From assembly GCA_037576195.1 (NCBI GenBank), contig CM075102.1, positions 29,322,745 to 29,386,744 on the forward strand: DNA of 64,000 nt, read 5' to 3'. Shown here one piece after another: positions 33,286 through 46,506 of this stretch (position 1 is its first letter; each line of letters begins with the position of its first letter). Both the position numbers and the translations under genes were made by a program. Source of the stretch: Phytoseiulus persimilis. Its lineage: Eukaryota; Arthropoda; Arachnida; Mesostigmata; Phytoseiidae. The notes beneath the pieces are model-generated. The model worked only from the letters and a program-made list of their open reading frames with translations. It was not told the origin of the DNA and ran no database searches.

Positions 33286-33658
33286 GCGAGTGAGGCCAGG
33301 CCAAGCCGTGCCTCGCCCGACCCGCCCTTCTGCTACTGTTGGAGCAGAGCTTATCTATGTCGTGCCTTTTGTTGGAATGTCAGCTATTTTCTGCGTCTCT
33401 GAGGTCCGTGTGAGCGCCCGCGCTTTTCGTCGGTACGGCGCAAATCCTCTCAAGCACTCCGATGAAGAACGGGAAAAGTGGCAGCAGCTGCGGGAACGAG
33501 GGCATCCGCAGCATTGGCAGAACCATTCGTTAGCAGCGAGGGGGAAGCAAAAAACTATCCCTGTTGGCAGTTACAATCCAATCGAAGTTCTCTCCATTTG
33601 TCTCTGGAACGCGGTCGAATTCCTAGACTGCGGCGTCTCCACCAGCCAATTTTCGTGA
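33286..33658 (+). CDS. Open frame following the splice site; possible exon
   Basis: After the AG at 33284-33285 one frame (CGA GTG AGG ...) stays open for about 123 codons to a TGA at 33656-33658. It contains a highly charged, protein-like part, PLKHSDEEREKWQQLRERGH, and no recognised domain. It could be an exon spliced from a donor inside or upstream of the receptor coding region, or simply receptor 3' UTR. There is no ATG near its start. Confidence 0.2.
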
Positions 33659-34676
33659 ATTTCCCCCGCTGCTCTTCGATGGTGGGCAAGGTTGCGTTCA
33701 ACATCGGGTCATGGTACCTGCCATTCTACCGGTTGGGAGATGGATGAATTCGAGATGAGGCGGACAGCGAACACAAAGGGGATTAGGCTCAGGATTTAGC
33801 GGCATTTGTTCGAGTTAAGCCAGCACCCTGCCCCGCGGAGTCGACCGCGCGGCCGGCCATGAGCCAAAGCTGCAGCTGACAGCAATGAATATCTCTAGCC
33901 AGCCACTATTCTAGGTCCCTTCCCTTGCCAATCCTCTCGGTGACTCGCTCGCGGGAAGCTCACGCTCGCTATTGAAATCATTTGATCCCTTGTTCTCCCC
34001 CTAGCAAATCGTCGACTCGAGTGATTCTGCTCTGAGGAGGAAAAGTGCTTTCGACAAGGCATAGGTGATGGGGTTAATCCCCTGGTCTTTATTGGGGGGA
34101 AACAAGCGAACGAATCGCCTCGGCTCATTAGATCTCTCTCGGGCTCCACAGACCGTGGGATCAAGCAAAGTGGCAAACGCAAGCCTCTCGAACGAACGGA
34201 CCCAATGATCAACCGTGCAAAACAAAACTCGATATATTTACTCGACAAGTTTTTGAGCTGAATGTCTTTCTCCCTCGCGGAATTCTCCAACTCGGAGGCG
34301 CACGCTCGATCAATCGCGAGAACTCACGCGCGCCGACTGACCAAGTATCGCTGCCGGTGGAACTAATTCCACGGCGGCAGCAGAGCATAATCAAAGAGAT
34401 CGAGTCTATGGAGAGAATAGTGCAGATGCTCGTGGAGAATCGCATCGAGTCTTTCACACCAGGAGGTCGCAACCTCATGAGCGATTTTTCGATATGCCGA
34501 TTTGATCATGACGGTGACGAGCAGCTCCTGCGTCAGCGATCTGAAGTGAATGTTCCAATTTACCCAGCGTAGGATCCACTTACCAGCGTCACCAAACCAC
34601 CACGAGACGAAAAACACCTAGTAGACTCCAACCACGACAGGGAGGCGAACGATGCTTACTCTGAGTCTGAATATCG

Positions 34677-34677
<1 letters not shown>
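33659..34677. other. No gene recognised
   Basis: Short ORFs only. Part of this may be receptor 3' UTR, but no convincing polyadenylation signal follows closely; the next plain AATAAA on this strand that I noticed is at 37937-37942. Confidence 0.5.

Positions 34678-34710
<33 letters not shown>
34678..34710. repeat. (CA)16 microsatellite
   Basis: A perfect 33-base CA/AC dinucleotide run. Confidence 0.9.
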
Positions 34711-34713
<3 letters not shown>

Positions 34714-36314
34714 TAGCAAATTATTCGAACTCGACGCTAATATATATGTTTCTTGTATAAACTGGGCATCGTCTGACCGCATCGCCAGAAGCAAGCCGAT
34801 GAATTCGACGACCTTGAACTTTGGGCATGCTGCTTTCTCGTGGCATTCAAGCATGAATGGTCCGTAACGGCAGCTTACGGCTCAAAGAACCCTTCTGTGG
34901 GCCACTGTGGATCGTGAGTCATGATCGAGATTTAGGACGTTCAATAATGAAGTATTCGAGCATAGTCACCTCCCCCGACATCGAGCCAAGGATCCGTTCT
35001 CTCCTCCCAAGAATTGAGTTGCGAGATTGTGGGTGGTTATGGCTCCTAATTCAACGAGCACACATAGCTTCCCAAAGGGTTTCCGAACTTCGGAACATTT
35101 GAGAGGGATCTACGATTTTCGAACCTCATTCAAAATACAAGTTTTGAGGTGAAGGAGAGTGAGCGTATCATCAAGCTCTCTGAAATCGGGACAGATTCCG
35201 ATAACCATACCGGATATCGCTCGCTTGGTTATGCTCAGTGGGCCTTGATCCATATCATTGCACAATGATCCGGCGCGCTCGAGTCCAGCGTCTGATTGAT
35301 GAATGAATACTTGTTCCAAAACAAAGATTGAACATAAATGATCCGTTAGGTCTCGAAACGGCCCGGTACGGCGTTCCATGGCGCTAAGGGCACCGTGATG
35401 GGCCGTTGTGACCGCATGCCGTGGAAAAGCAACATGCCTCCGCCACGAGCCGTCATTCCCAGATCGGAGCGGAGTTCCCGACTGATAGCCAAAGACACAC
35501 AGACAGACTACACTTCCATATGACACCCTACCGAACCCGTGGGAAGGAATGCCCTCCACGTTCACGATGGTCCTACTTCGTTGGTTTTTTAGAGGAATTC
35601 AAACAATAACACGTGGGAATAGTGCCATCACCAGCGAAGTTTCATCACGTTCAGCTTTCTCTGGACAAGGTGTGATACACGATAACGATAACTTGGTGAC
35701 GTCAACGCGATGAGACACGAGTCCGGGAAATTGCGGAATTTTCTATGCACGCCGACGATGTAGATCAGTTGTTGGTTGTGTGTAGTACTCATTTGATGAA
35801 GCGTAGCATATACAGCCTATGTATATCTTCATGCAGCCGCTGATTGCGATGAGGAGACCTGTGGTTTTCGGAACGGGTCAGTTGTTTCCTGATTGCCTTC
35901 GTCCCGGAGAGTGTACTGGCTGGAATCTGTCTAAAAGCTTCCCTCGGATGCTATCCAAGGGAAGAATCCAAGGGAGGTGTTCGAACTGACTGGCTGAACA
36001 CATGACGGGAAACCCAGCCATCGGGCGGACGGATGTTAGTAATATATCTCTATTACATAGGCTGAACGCTCTTTCCAAAATTTGTGATACGTGGAGTACC
36101 TTGACAGTATCATTGTTTGGTGATATTATTATTGAGGAAGGAACGCAGCGACTGTTAGGTGACGTGAACGACCGGCGAAGTCAACGGTAATTTACCTACC
36201 GGATGTCATGACAATAACAATGATGAGACCAATGATGGTCGTGAAACTAACAGTGGTTCATATTGTGAAGCTTGTGGGGATTTTGCCAGTTGTAGGTATC
36301 GACGAAAGGTGGTT
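34711..36314. other. No gene recognised
   Basis: ORFs are short, apart from one of 151 codons (35110-35565, - strand) with no motif. Confidence 0.5.
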
Positions 36315-36650
36315 ATGAATGCTCTCTCATTCATAACTGTCTACATGACCTTACAGCTAGTTAGTGGAAGTCGACGATGTACGAATGGATGTAGACGTAG
36401 TTACTCCATAGGCGGATTCGGTGTGCGCAATGTACGATCGGTCTCGAGGTCAAACAGCACCTCGAAGTGCCAAATGTTCCTGAACTATCCGATTCCTTTC
36501 TTCGAACACACGGACATGTTCTCACACGTTATTAGAAGGAAAAACTCTACACGGATACACATCAGCGAAGAGTGCAGCGCGTACTATCCGCGAACACGAA
36601 CGCGGTGGCCAAGCGAGAGTCGGCGAAGACGAATAAACCGAGTGAAATAG
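36315..36650 (+). CDS. Candidate small secreted protein, 111 residues
   Basis: An ATG with a G at -3 starts MNALSFITVYMTLQLVSGS, which resembles a signal peptide with cleavage near Ser-Gly-Ser. The mature part would be basic, with four to five cysteines (CTNGC, KCQ, EEC) and two NST glycosylation sites. It ends in TAG at 36648-36650 after an Arg-rich tail. No family is recognised. Neighbours give no support and the ORF is within the chance length range. Signal-peptide likeness plus cysteines is the only reason to list it. Confidence 0.18.
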   Translation: MNALSFITVYMTLQLVSGSRRCTNGCRRSYSIGGFGVRNVRSVSRSNSTSKCQMFLNYPIPFFEHTDMFSHVIRRKNSTRIHISEECSAYYPRTRTRWPSESRRRRINRVK

Positions 36651-39427
36651 ATGCTTCCCTCCCTCCGAATTCTTCCCCAACAATGCCGGCATGCTACTTC
36701 GACTTGATTCCGACGTCGCCTTTTGAGCCGGCCATCATTACAGTCGGGCTCTGCATTGAGCCTGTTGGATTGTTCCTCATGTTTGGGATGGGCGCTGCTC
36801 GTGTTTGCTGTTCGCGACTGCGTTCGAGGTGGCGCTGACGCCGGCTGCAGCAATGAAAAGAGCAAACGAATGGAAGGTGTGCTTGGCTTGCGAGACAGCT
36901 CTTTTATGGGAGCTCGAATTTTTACTCTCCAGTGGAGACTTCCCAGAATGCAGAAGCTGGGGGCTCGCACCACATCCTTCGAGCTCCTTTCATCAGGCTT
37001 GCATGTTTACGACGGAGGGGAGGACGTAGTACTTAATTGAGTAATAGAGATGGATTGTGCATTGTTCCTTTCTGTTCCATTCAGTGAACGCCTTCATATC
37101 TCTCCCTCTCTATCCCACGCCTGAGATCAGTTCTTCCTAGCTTTGGAGCAATAGTGGTTTCCCCACCTGCTCAATTACCGCATCCCAGCGTCTGGCGGTG
37201 CGCTGTCGGAACAACACTGTTCCACACCGGCGTCCGCGGAGCGCCTCGCGATTAGAGCTTGCGCTGTGAGTGCACAAAATCAAATATCCGGGATTTGAAT
37301 TCGAATAGGGGAGGCGCTGCGTGCGTTGTCGCGATTGTAAGATGAATGATCGCAAGTTTGGAGCAAGCTCGGCACAGAGCCGCGCTGAGCAAAATTAAAG
37401 CTTCGCTCCCGCCACCGCCGTGTCGCCCCCCTCGGGTCTTGCGCTTGCGCTCCCTATTCTTCCTGCGTTTTGTCCTTCGTCATTTTGCCGGAGTTGCCCC
37501 TTCAGTGAAAGTTAGAGCAGCCTTCCTTTATCTGAGAAGAGTGAAAAAGTTATCGAGCAACAAGAGCACCAGCAGTCGAGAGGCCGCAGCGAGTGTGAGA
37601 CGTTCTGAAGGTTTCGGGAAGCGTTCCCCCTGCATTTTGCGTTCGTTCCATTGTTCTGTCGAAAGCGCAGGAATTTTTTGTTCTGTGAAGGATGAGGCCG
37701 AGGGCTGCTTCTGAAGATGACGAGAACAAGCGCGAGGTTGCCGCCAAACGATGACGAAAATACCGAGGAGCAAGGGCCGGGGGAATTAGGCCAAGAGAGT
37801 ACCCTTTGACAGTCTATTTCCCACAATCGGGCCAAACAGAGCCATCACCCAGGACGAATAACCTGACACCACAGGGTCACTTCTGTTTGTAGAGAGCAAG
37901 CGTGTTCGTAGATTTGAACGTGATAATTTGACTGTAAATAAAACTGTTCCGGATGCAGGATCTCAACAGTGTCCAAGGGCATCCGGAAAGAGCCGCGTAA
38001 AATTACTGAAACGGACAGGTTTTTCAGTGCATCAGCTACTCACATGAAGCATACAATGGAATGCACCGAGAATACGAGTAGCTGCAAAGAATTTGCCGCA
38101 AATGTAATGTATGTTGAAAACACAACAGAATCGTTCTTCGTTCTTTCTGTCCAGTCCGGTGAATGTTTTTGAAATATCGTTGAGTGAGGAAGTTCGTCTT
38201 GTTAGTGTTTGACGAACACTGATTTGCTGATCTCTGGTTGAGGCTCCTCCTCAACAAACTTTCCCAGAGAGGTTTGCCAGACCATTGATATTTCCGACGT
38301 CAACTCCGTTATGTTTCCCGCCATGTCAGGTACTCTTCTGATTTCGAGCTTGTGTTCGTGAAAAATTCGGGGTTCCACGTTTCCCCAAGGTCAGGAATCG
38401 GACCTTCGGACAATAGAGAGCGGATCTGACTCATTCCACAGACGAGCCTTCACACTCACGTTCAAACACATTGAACAAAAATTATGAACACATACCTGTA
38501 GTTGAAGATCTGTGAGTGTTCAGAGTCGAGATTCTTTCGTCTGACCTTTACGTATGACAGAGTTAGGAGAAGAAACGAAACCAAAGGGCACCTTTCCGAA
38601 AGGACAAAATGCTAGAACTTAATGGTCGATGCGCGTATCCCGTGCGCGTCTTCGCAGGCATCAGAAACACTCATCTTGTTCTTTTGACTGCCGGTCAGTC
38701 GAGCAGGTGTTACCGTCGGCTCGCGTCAAGACGGGTGAACTGAAGTCCGGGATTCATCCAGGCTGCGGCCTGTTCTGAGAATCTCCATTCGCTGGCGATT
38801 CTGCATCGGTATCAGATATTTGGGAGATAGTTCTGTTTTCTTCCATCTCGAGAGAATCCTAGACCTGTATATGACTTGGGGTAGGAAACAGGGCGATCCA
38901 TTTCTCTGCCTTCGACTAGCGAAATCTTTGGGTTCTTTGTGCAAAGGGAACAAGAGAAAGTCAGTCAATGACAACACGCAGTTTAGAGAGCTTGAGCAAG
39001 GGTGAGAACTGAACAATGACTGAGAGGAATCGTTCCTTCATCGCCAAGAACGCCGATGGTAAGGGGACGATGTGCTGTTTGTTCGGTCTTGAAGGAACCC
39101 ATATATTTTCATCACCAGCGGCACCACCTGCGGGGGTTCCTCTGCTCCCGGACTCGAACATTGCAACAATATGGGCATACATGGTTGGGCACCATATCGC
39201 CGTGAGTGTGATATAAAATTCAAAACTGTTCAAATACAACCGGTTTCGGCATTAGAGATTAATATTTATCGAAAATGAACTTATGTCACTCAAGACAAAA
39301 ATAATACTGAAAATAATAGATAATGACGTTGAGAATGGTGATGGTTGATAATGTTATACATGCATCCAAGGACTGTAGAAATCATGTAGGCTTGGGGCCG
39401 CGGCAGAACAGCGGGTCGCTGTTCGAG
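36651..39427. other. No gene recognised; possible polyadenylation signal
   Basis: AATAAA at 37937-37942 (+ strand) could end a + strand transcript such as an extended receptor 3' UTR, but the distance is large. No ORF shows a motif. The sequence becomes more AT-rich after about 38 kb. Confidence 0.4.
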
Positions 39428-39447
39428 TGAAAACGGAGAATAAATAA
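39428..39447 (+). repeat. Second copy of the 20-bp AATAAA-containing sequence
   Basis: Identical to 21462-21481 over 20 bases and on the same strand. Flanks differ beyond the match (GTTCGAG before and CAGGCTGG after), so only a short core is shared. Confidence 0.6.
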
Positions 39448-41095
39448 ACAGGCTGGATTTTCGACAGTCCGTGTTTTTGATCATCGCTCAGCCTCTGATG
39501 TCAGAGATGGGTATGGCATTGATTAGACTCCCTCAGAGTTCATTCACGATCCCGAGCCCGAGCTCTCCTCTGTTTTCAGCTCAGAATGGACCAGACTGGA
39601 TGAGCGGCCCGAGGACGGGGAGTGGGATATCATGGCACGGGGTACATCCCTCTTCGGGTTACATAATTGTTCGACAAACCACGAACGAATTCGAGGCGGG
39701 AGCCAACTCGACGGATTTCCCGGTGGCGCTCTGGCTGTCTGCTTGACGGAATCAGATGCCTTTGGGAGTTGGATAACATCGCTTCTTGCCACGAGTGAAA
39801 CGGCACTCAGAATGAAATCACCTATGAGCCGGGCATTCTGGTTGTACCTGAGTGATCAGAGATCGGAGGAAATCTCATATGCAGACATTTGAGTGGTGAA
39901 GAGCAAAGAACAAGCAGGTTGCGGAATTCCGCGACGACGCATTCACCTGCCAGCCCTGGTAGGCTAGATGAGCATAGCTCGTTTGCAAGTCCTGTCACAA
40001 ACTCCAGAGTACTAGACCCGTGAGAATACGACGCTTATCAGCGACCTGACGCAGCGGCCCTCCCGTTGATAAGGTTGGATACCATCGGGCAAGCGGTATT
40101 ACGAGTTAGATAGACTTCAAGGAGAGCCTCAGCCCGCCCAATGCAACTGTGGAACTGCTCCACACTGGAACACTCCTAGAACGGTGAGCCAGGCGGAACA
40201 TGTTGCGGACAGGAGAAAATTATGCCCTCCTGAGACAGCCTCGCATGTATTGGGTCGATAATCTTGGCATCGGGTCAGCTTCGTCCACAGAGCAACAGGT
40301 TCTCGCACCATGGATGCAGAGAAAACTGTTGCTTGCGAGACCCTGGTCGCTCAGCCAACGGCAAAAGAGAACGCTGCTAAGTCGGTGAGAAGGAACGGCG
40401 AGCTCAGCAGTCCATCAAAGTTTTCGAAGGGAAAATGGTTCGAACGCGAAGTAATGAATTGAACGAGTGATTCAGACAGCTCGAGGTATTGGTCAGCCTG
40501 TAGCTTGAAACGGCACTTTTGACACGTGACTGAGTGAGATCAACGAAATTTTGATTTTAGTGGATCATGAAGAAATGACTGCTCCCGCCGTCTGAGAATA
40601 GTTGCAGCAATCACTTATGGCCCATCATTTTTCATATTCAGAACCAAGCCATCTAGATCGCTGATTTGCAGAATCCGATTATGATCGTTCGCAAGACACC
40701 CATCTGATAGAAGGGATGGCATGTTCTCCGACTCAGATCGAGCCATTTTCCGACTCATTTCAGGTTTGGACTCGGTCGGCCGAGGTACACGCTCGGAGAA
40801 CGGAATCTTTGGCTGATTTTCATCTGGAGCCTTCATCGTCGTCAGAAGAAGCGGCGATCAGTTTCTTTACCCGCTCGACATGTTCCACTCGACTTGTTTT
40901 GTTGCTCTCAGTGCAACATGTTCGAGCGTCATGATCCGTTCTCAGATGGGTACTCCAGCTCCGAGCTCAGACTCTCGAGATGGAACAAGTTGCGCCCGAT
41001 CGCAAAAGTTGCTCTCAACCGTCTTCGCAAGTCCCACTCTGCTCCCTGTTCGTTAACCTAGGCGTGAGAAAGTACTACAAGGCTACTCGTTCACT
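39448..41095. other. No gene recognised
   Basis: Short ORFs without motifs. Confidence 0.5.
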
Positions 41096-41200
41096 TCAGC
41101 TATCGACGCATTGGAACGTGCAGTTGTCTTTGCAGTTGCCGTCCGCTTCGTAAAACACGCCTGCGGTGCAGTACAGCTTACGTGCACGAAGCTCAAATCG
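41096..41200 (-). CDS. Possible cysteine-rich terminal exon
   Basis: On the - strand, the last 28 codons before a TGA read KLYCTAGVFYEADGNCKDNC, then TFQCVDS. Spacing C-x11-C-x3-C-x3-C recalls small disulfide-rich modules (EGF- or inhibitor-like), but it is too short to assign. A CAG splice acceptor (CTGCACCGCAG) lies inside it. If real it is a fragment whose upstream exons I cannot find. Confidence 0.12.
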   Translation of the reverse strand, partial: RFELRARKLYCTAGVFYEADGNCKDNCTFQCVDS

Positions 41201-44200
41201 GCGCTCGCTCTTAATTGTGAATAGGAACGTCAGGCAGCCGCGATTGCTACTGCTGCGGACGTGGCGGAAGGAAACCATGCAGAAGGAGTCAAACGAGACG
41301 AGTGAGAGAAAAGGGTGAAGGGCCGTCGAGCTGAGAACAGGGGAGCGGAGCATTCCGACAGCGGTTACGCTCGGGGATCAGGCGTTTGGCTTATTGCTGC
41401 GGTGCTCCCTATCCACGACGGCGAACAAGTCGAACTCTTCGTCGTAATTCCGGTGCTCTGTCGTTCGAGCGGAGAAGGCCAGGCAGCGAGTCAGACCACC
41501 CCTTCGCCGTCGCGTCGTCACCGTCCCTCCCACCTCGCTGTTAGCTGAAGGTTTTCGCGTGAAGTTCGAGTCACAGCACAAGGTGGCGGCAATGAAGTAA
41601 CAGTAAAGGACGCGCGTGCCAAGGGGGGAAGGGGGTAGGGCGAGGAAGGTTTGCTTATCTGGGATGAAACGTGATACTCTGTATGCTCGCTCCTTTCGTT
41701 AAACTCAGTGCAAGCAGAGTCAAGCTACGCCCAGCCGGGAAACAATGATGGCCGAAGTGCGCGTAAGCCGGAGAAGGAACAGCTTCTCGAAGGGGCTGAA
41801 AGAAGACGAAAGGCGAAGAGGGCCAAACAGCTCTCGGAAAGAACGACAAGAGCAGAGAGAAGCAGAAGAAATTAGAGGATACGAAGAAGAGGTCGCTTCC
41901 ATGATTGAATTTCGCCTCGCAGAGGCGGCAGAGGGAGATAAGAAACGCTTGTTTCCAAATTAGATCCAGGATTCGTGAGGAAGGAAGAGTCTCGGATCTA
42001 TCGTATTTTGAACCTTATTCCTAGACCATTTCCGCTCATCCCATGGAAACCAGCCATTTTCACGGAAGCAATCGAATCGATTGTTCGGGAATAAACCACG
42101 AGAACCGTTGAGAGTCCTGCTCTAGTCCGAAGAGAAATATCTAGAGTATTCCGCTGTAAGCCGGACTTGCAGGTTTCGTATCGGGAGCATGGAGGTGCCG
42201 TCGATACTGGCAGGCTGGTAGTAGAGACGGCTTCCCCCTCCCCTCCCCCTCGGAGGGGTGCAACAAAAAAAACTCAATTTAGCCTTCGGCGCTGGACATG
42301 AAGTCAGAACTGGGTTCGCCACCAGTGTCAACAGTTTTCAGTGTCAGAGTCGCCGTAACTCGCTGTTCGAAGCCTCCCGGAATGATGTCACCAGATGTTC
42401 CTCGGCAAATTTTCGAAACATCTGGATACGCTGCATCGGAAATGCCTCGAGTCCATATACAGCAGAGCTGACCTTTACAGTAACGCGTCGCAGTTCCGAT
42501 CTTTTGCACGCTGGCAGTCTCTGATTCCACGTTGCGCAACGACCACGCTAACATATGAGCTGGACAACGAATCGGAAATACGAGGCAGCCATAGTCGAAG
42601 CGCGGTTTTCTCCGTCTCAGGGTAACGAGCAAGAATAGAGAAGATTGACTTCAGACATTGAGCGTTTAAGGCCCACAGGCTAGAACCCAGCGGTAGTTCT
42701 AGTCCTGCGATCCGGAGTTGGAGAGGTAGTGAATAGTGAGGCGACGTCCGGTCGGCTTATATTCAAGAGTTCCGCCAAACATCGCCACTCGGTAGAATAA
42801 TCTCTGTGGTCGAACACGCAGCGGAGTCAAAATCGATAGACTCGAAATGACACGCATTCGGAGCTCATAAATTCGACCAGCAGGTATCGTTTGTCCAAAT
42901 CACGCGTTCCGGGGAGCTGGAGTCGATTCCGCTCTGTCGATCTTGAACTCACGGAAACTCGCCGTTGCCCCGTAGGAACTGCAGATGTGGCGATTTTCGG
43001 GAGTTCTCATAAGGATGGCTGAAGGCACGAGGAAAATCCCGACTCGGATGGAATTCCCGTTGAAACTGGGGAGTACAAGAGATCATCTCCGAGTTTCGAC
43101 CGCACTGAAGGCTGACACCCCCGGACCTTTTTTTCGGGTGGACGACCGCGTCAGATCTCACGCACATTCTAAATAGGTGTTTCCCCAGAACAGGCGGGTC
43201 AGCAAGAGTGTCTTAGAGTTTTTATATCGCGATTTCAGCTGCTCCGCTGCTCCCTTGCAAATCCAGCCAGGAATTCACTGTACCCAGCACTCAACGAGGA
43301 TGAGATTTATTCAGCCGTTCGCGGCGATTTCCCAGGCTAAGCTGCCAGCGGATCTTCTGCGACTCGTCATTTGTGAATGAGCGGGATCACAGAACTGAAC
43401 TCTTGCCCCGAACGTACCAACGCTCTCCGCCAGCGACACCAGGCCCCACCTGGTGTAGGACTGTCAGAGTCGAGACTCGGCCTCCGAACAGGTATTCGAC
43501 GCTCCAAGGAAGCCGTACCAGCCTCGAGAAGCGGAGAGTGCCTCGCCCATTCGGAGTGCTTGATCGTTTGTGGAAACTGCAGGTTTCCAGCTCCTGATCA
43601 TCATTTACCGGGGAGGCTTTGTATATCGTCGGTGCAGCCGACGTCCGTCCATCATCCATCTTGAAACAGCCCAATAACTCAGGGCACACCCGGACAAGGA
43701 AGGAACGAATTGCTGGGGGCCTGTCAAGATATCAACGTGACCACCGGGCCTTCTGTATGAAGGAGATGCAGGACGAACTTATTCGCAAAGAGCGTCCAGA
43801 CATCCAGCCGGCTCGCCGAACAGTCAGTCAGTCGTCACCCGAGCAAGCAACCAGTGCCGTGCAAATGCAACGGAGCAGAATTATCTCGATTCCGTGCGAC
43901 ACACCGAACAATGGATCACGAAACTAGCCTCCATACCCACCATCTCGTCTCCACATGGCTTCGGTCGCCGCCAACTCGCTTCCAATCCAATATCAACCTT
44001 TTTTTTTAGAAACAGCTAGATGTGTTACAAAGGGGTGCAGACACCCACGTTCCCCGAGCTTCCGTCATAGACTGACGTTTATTTCACAGCCAAATGCGCA
44101 AATAGAAAGCCAACGACCTGCGATGGGACTGTCCACATCTGTCAGCCTGGAGAACAGAGGTGACACAGTATTTAGTTTGCGCGACCAGAGTAGCGTCTCG

Positions 44201-46506
44201 AAATCGTGGTCAGCGGCGAGCATCAACTTCGTTAGTTGTCGAAAACATATTCGTTCCGTGGTAATGCAGAAGAAGACTCCTCGGTATCCCGGCCGACCGC
44301 GAACGAACCTGGACAGGAAAACTCGCAGCGCACCGCCACTCTCAGCGTGCAATGCATTTATTCGAGAGGATACCTATCGGCAGTGTGATTCGCCTCTCGC
44401 CGCTGTTGCTCATATTCAGCAAGTCAGTACATTATCTTGATTAAGAGCCTGGTGAAATATTCATGGATTTGCGTTTTCTTATTGCTGGATGAGCAAACAT
44501 GTCTCCAACGGCCGAGCGTAGGATCACCCAGATTATCCAATGAGTGTGCCCACGGCGAGGCCCTACGAAAAGTGTTTGCCCTCTGATCGCAGCTCGGTGT
44601 AACACGGTGCTGTAGCCTCGATGGAAACGCTTTGCAGCTGAATTTGAAGCAGATGCGGCTCAGCACGGTGTTTTCAGACCTCGTGTCACTGTGATAGGAG
44701 CATGCGAGCGTGCATACATATCTATGCTGCACTTGCCGAAATTCTCATGATTACAATCTCCCTCATTGATTATTATGCCAACAAGCCGAATCGAGGTGGA
44801 GCCCGGCGCTCGGCCTCAGGAACGACTCCTCGTTCCATTTAGATTGTAGACACAGGGAACCTTGGGTGACCTATGCCACGGCAACGGCATGCTGCTCAAT
44901 TATGAACGGGGTGAACGCTCTCGGCTCTGTACTCCATATCGCAGGGCTTCCTGGCTCACTTGCTTGCTGGAAAACCGTAGGATGCAAGTTTCATCAAGAA
45001 CAACTTTACATGATGCTGAATGCTTGATGCTTCCTTGCAGCAACTCGAGCCGCAGCAGTCGACGTTCCAGCCCGGGCTTTAAGGCTTTCCAGGTGATGAT
45101 GGATGGAACTCGACAAAGGCTGAGTGGAGAATAACTAGATCAGAGTTTCTTGCATCCGAGGGCATATCAGCCTCTTCGCAGCCTCGATTAAGTTGGTTAG
45201 AGTTCTCTGGAAACGAGCGTAGGCGCATATCGAGCGGAGCCATAGTCCCGACCCCTGGGGTTTCAAGCACGAGACTCATATTCGTGATTTGTTCCAGCGG
45301 AGGCCTCACCGCCGCTTGGTTCAGAGTCTGTGCCTCGCAGCCGCGGTTCTCTCCGTGTGACAGCTGATTATTTCTTAAATCCGGACGACATCCTTGAACG
45401 TTAAATATCTCAGGCATTCGGACGGATTTGTCCTATCGTTTCCGAGTTTTTTCGCGTGTCGCGTTTCTCCGGTGAAATCGCTCCCGACTTGTGTTTCGGA
45501 GAACGGAGCCTGCGGAAGCAACTTGATCAAGAGCAGGAGGACAAGGAGGTCGAGTACAGATCGATACCGGAGGAATTTGTTCGCCCGCCGAACGTCTGAC
45601 GTTCAGAAACGCAGCCGGCGGCTTGAGACGCTGCCGCGAGCCGCTTCCGCTGTTCCCATGACGTTCATATCTCACATTCAGGCATGAGAAAAAACTGAAC
45701 TGGCTGGCTTACATACGCAAAATCAATCTTGACCCCCTCTTTCTCTCATTGGGCATAAATTCTGGAACGCGAGCTCGTTTTTATTGATTTTGGAATTGGA
45801 AGATTGATATAGAATGAATTAAGAATGTACTCCATCCCTCAGTTCGGTCCCGTAGACATCGGAATGAATCGTTTCTCTCATCGCAGATCATTCAAAGATG
45901 ATGAAGATACCGCAGCAGCCAGGAGTTTTCAAGTTTGAAATGAAGCACGACCATGGGAGCGCCTTATACGGAAAACGATGAGCTCACATTCAGTGAGAGA
46001 GCGAATCTCATTAGAGCCCCGATCACGTTACCTCTATTGCTCATTACTCAAAAAAACACTACTCTCTTCTAGCGTGATTTGTGGGCGTGAACGTCAGCGA
46101 GCGAGCGCGGTCTCTCCCGGTGGCTCCCAAGAAGTTTCCTGAGATCAAACCCTCGCCGCTCAGGAAAAGTTGCCAAGCCTTACTAGTGCGGCCCGGTTGC
46201 GCTCCTCGAGAACCACTGAGCTGACCTCATTCGATCGAAAAAGCCTCACCGATTTCTAGTATATGAGCCACTAGTCTCGCGCCACGACTTCCGCGTTAAA
46301 AAGTCCGAGTCCGCTACGACTTGCAACTTGATCGGCCAAGAAGCGCCGCGCCGCAGTTGACATGGAGGTTTTCCATTACTTTTCTAGAGTTTTGAAGTTA
46401 GGATTCCTGAGGATGGAGTTGCTTCACGGACGGACCAAGGTTGAAGATTAGCGTGGAGAAAGAGACCAAGGGTTCCTCGCGATGAAAACACGACGATACG
46501 ACCTGC
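41201..46506. other. No gene recognised
   Basis: The + strand frames at 43598-43927 and 43955-44440 have protein-like composition but no motif, and the second is contradicted by a comparable - strand frame. A charged short ORF lies at 41745-41963. Confidence 0.4.

Noticed and set aside
39140-39180. GTTCGAGTCC on the - strand resembling a tRNA B box
   Set aside because: The T-arm stem does not pair and no A box lies at the right distance.
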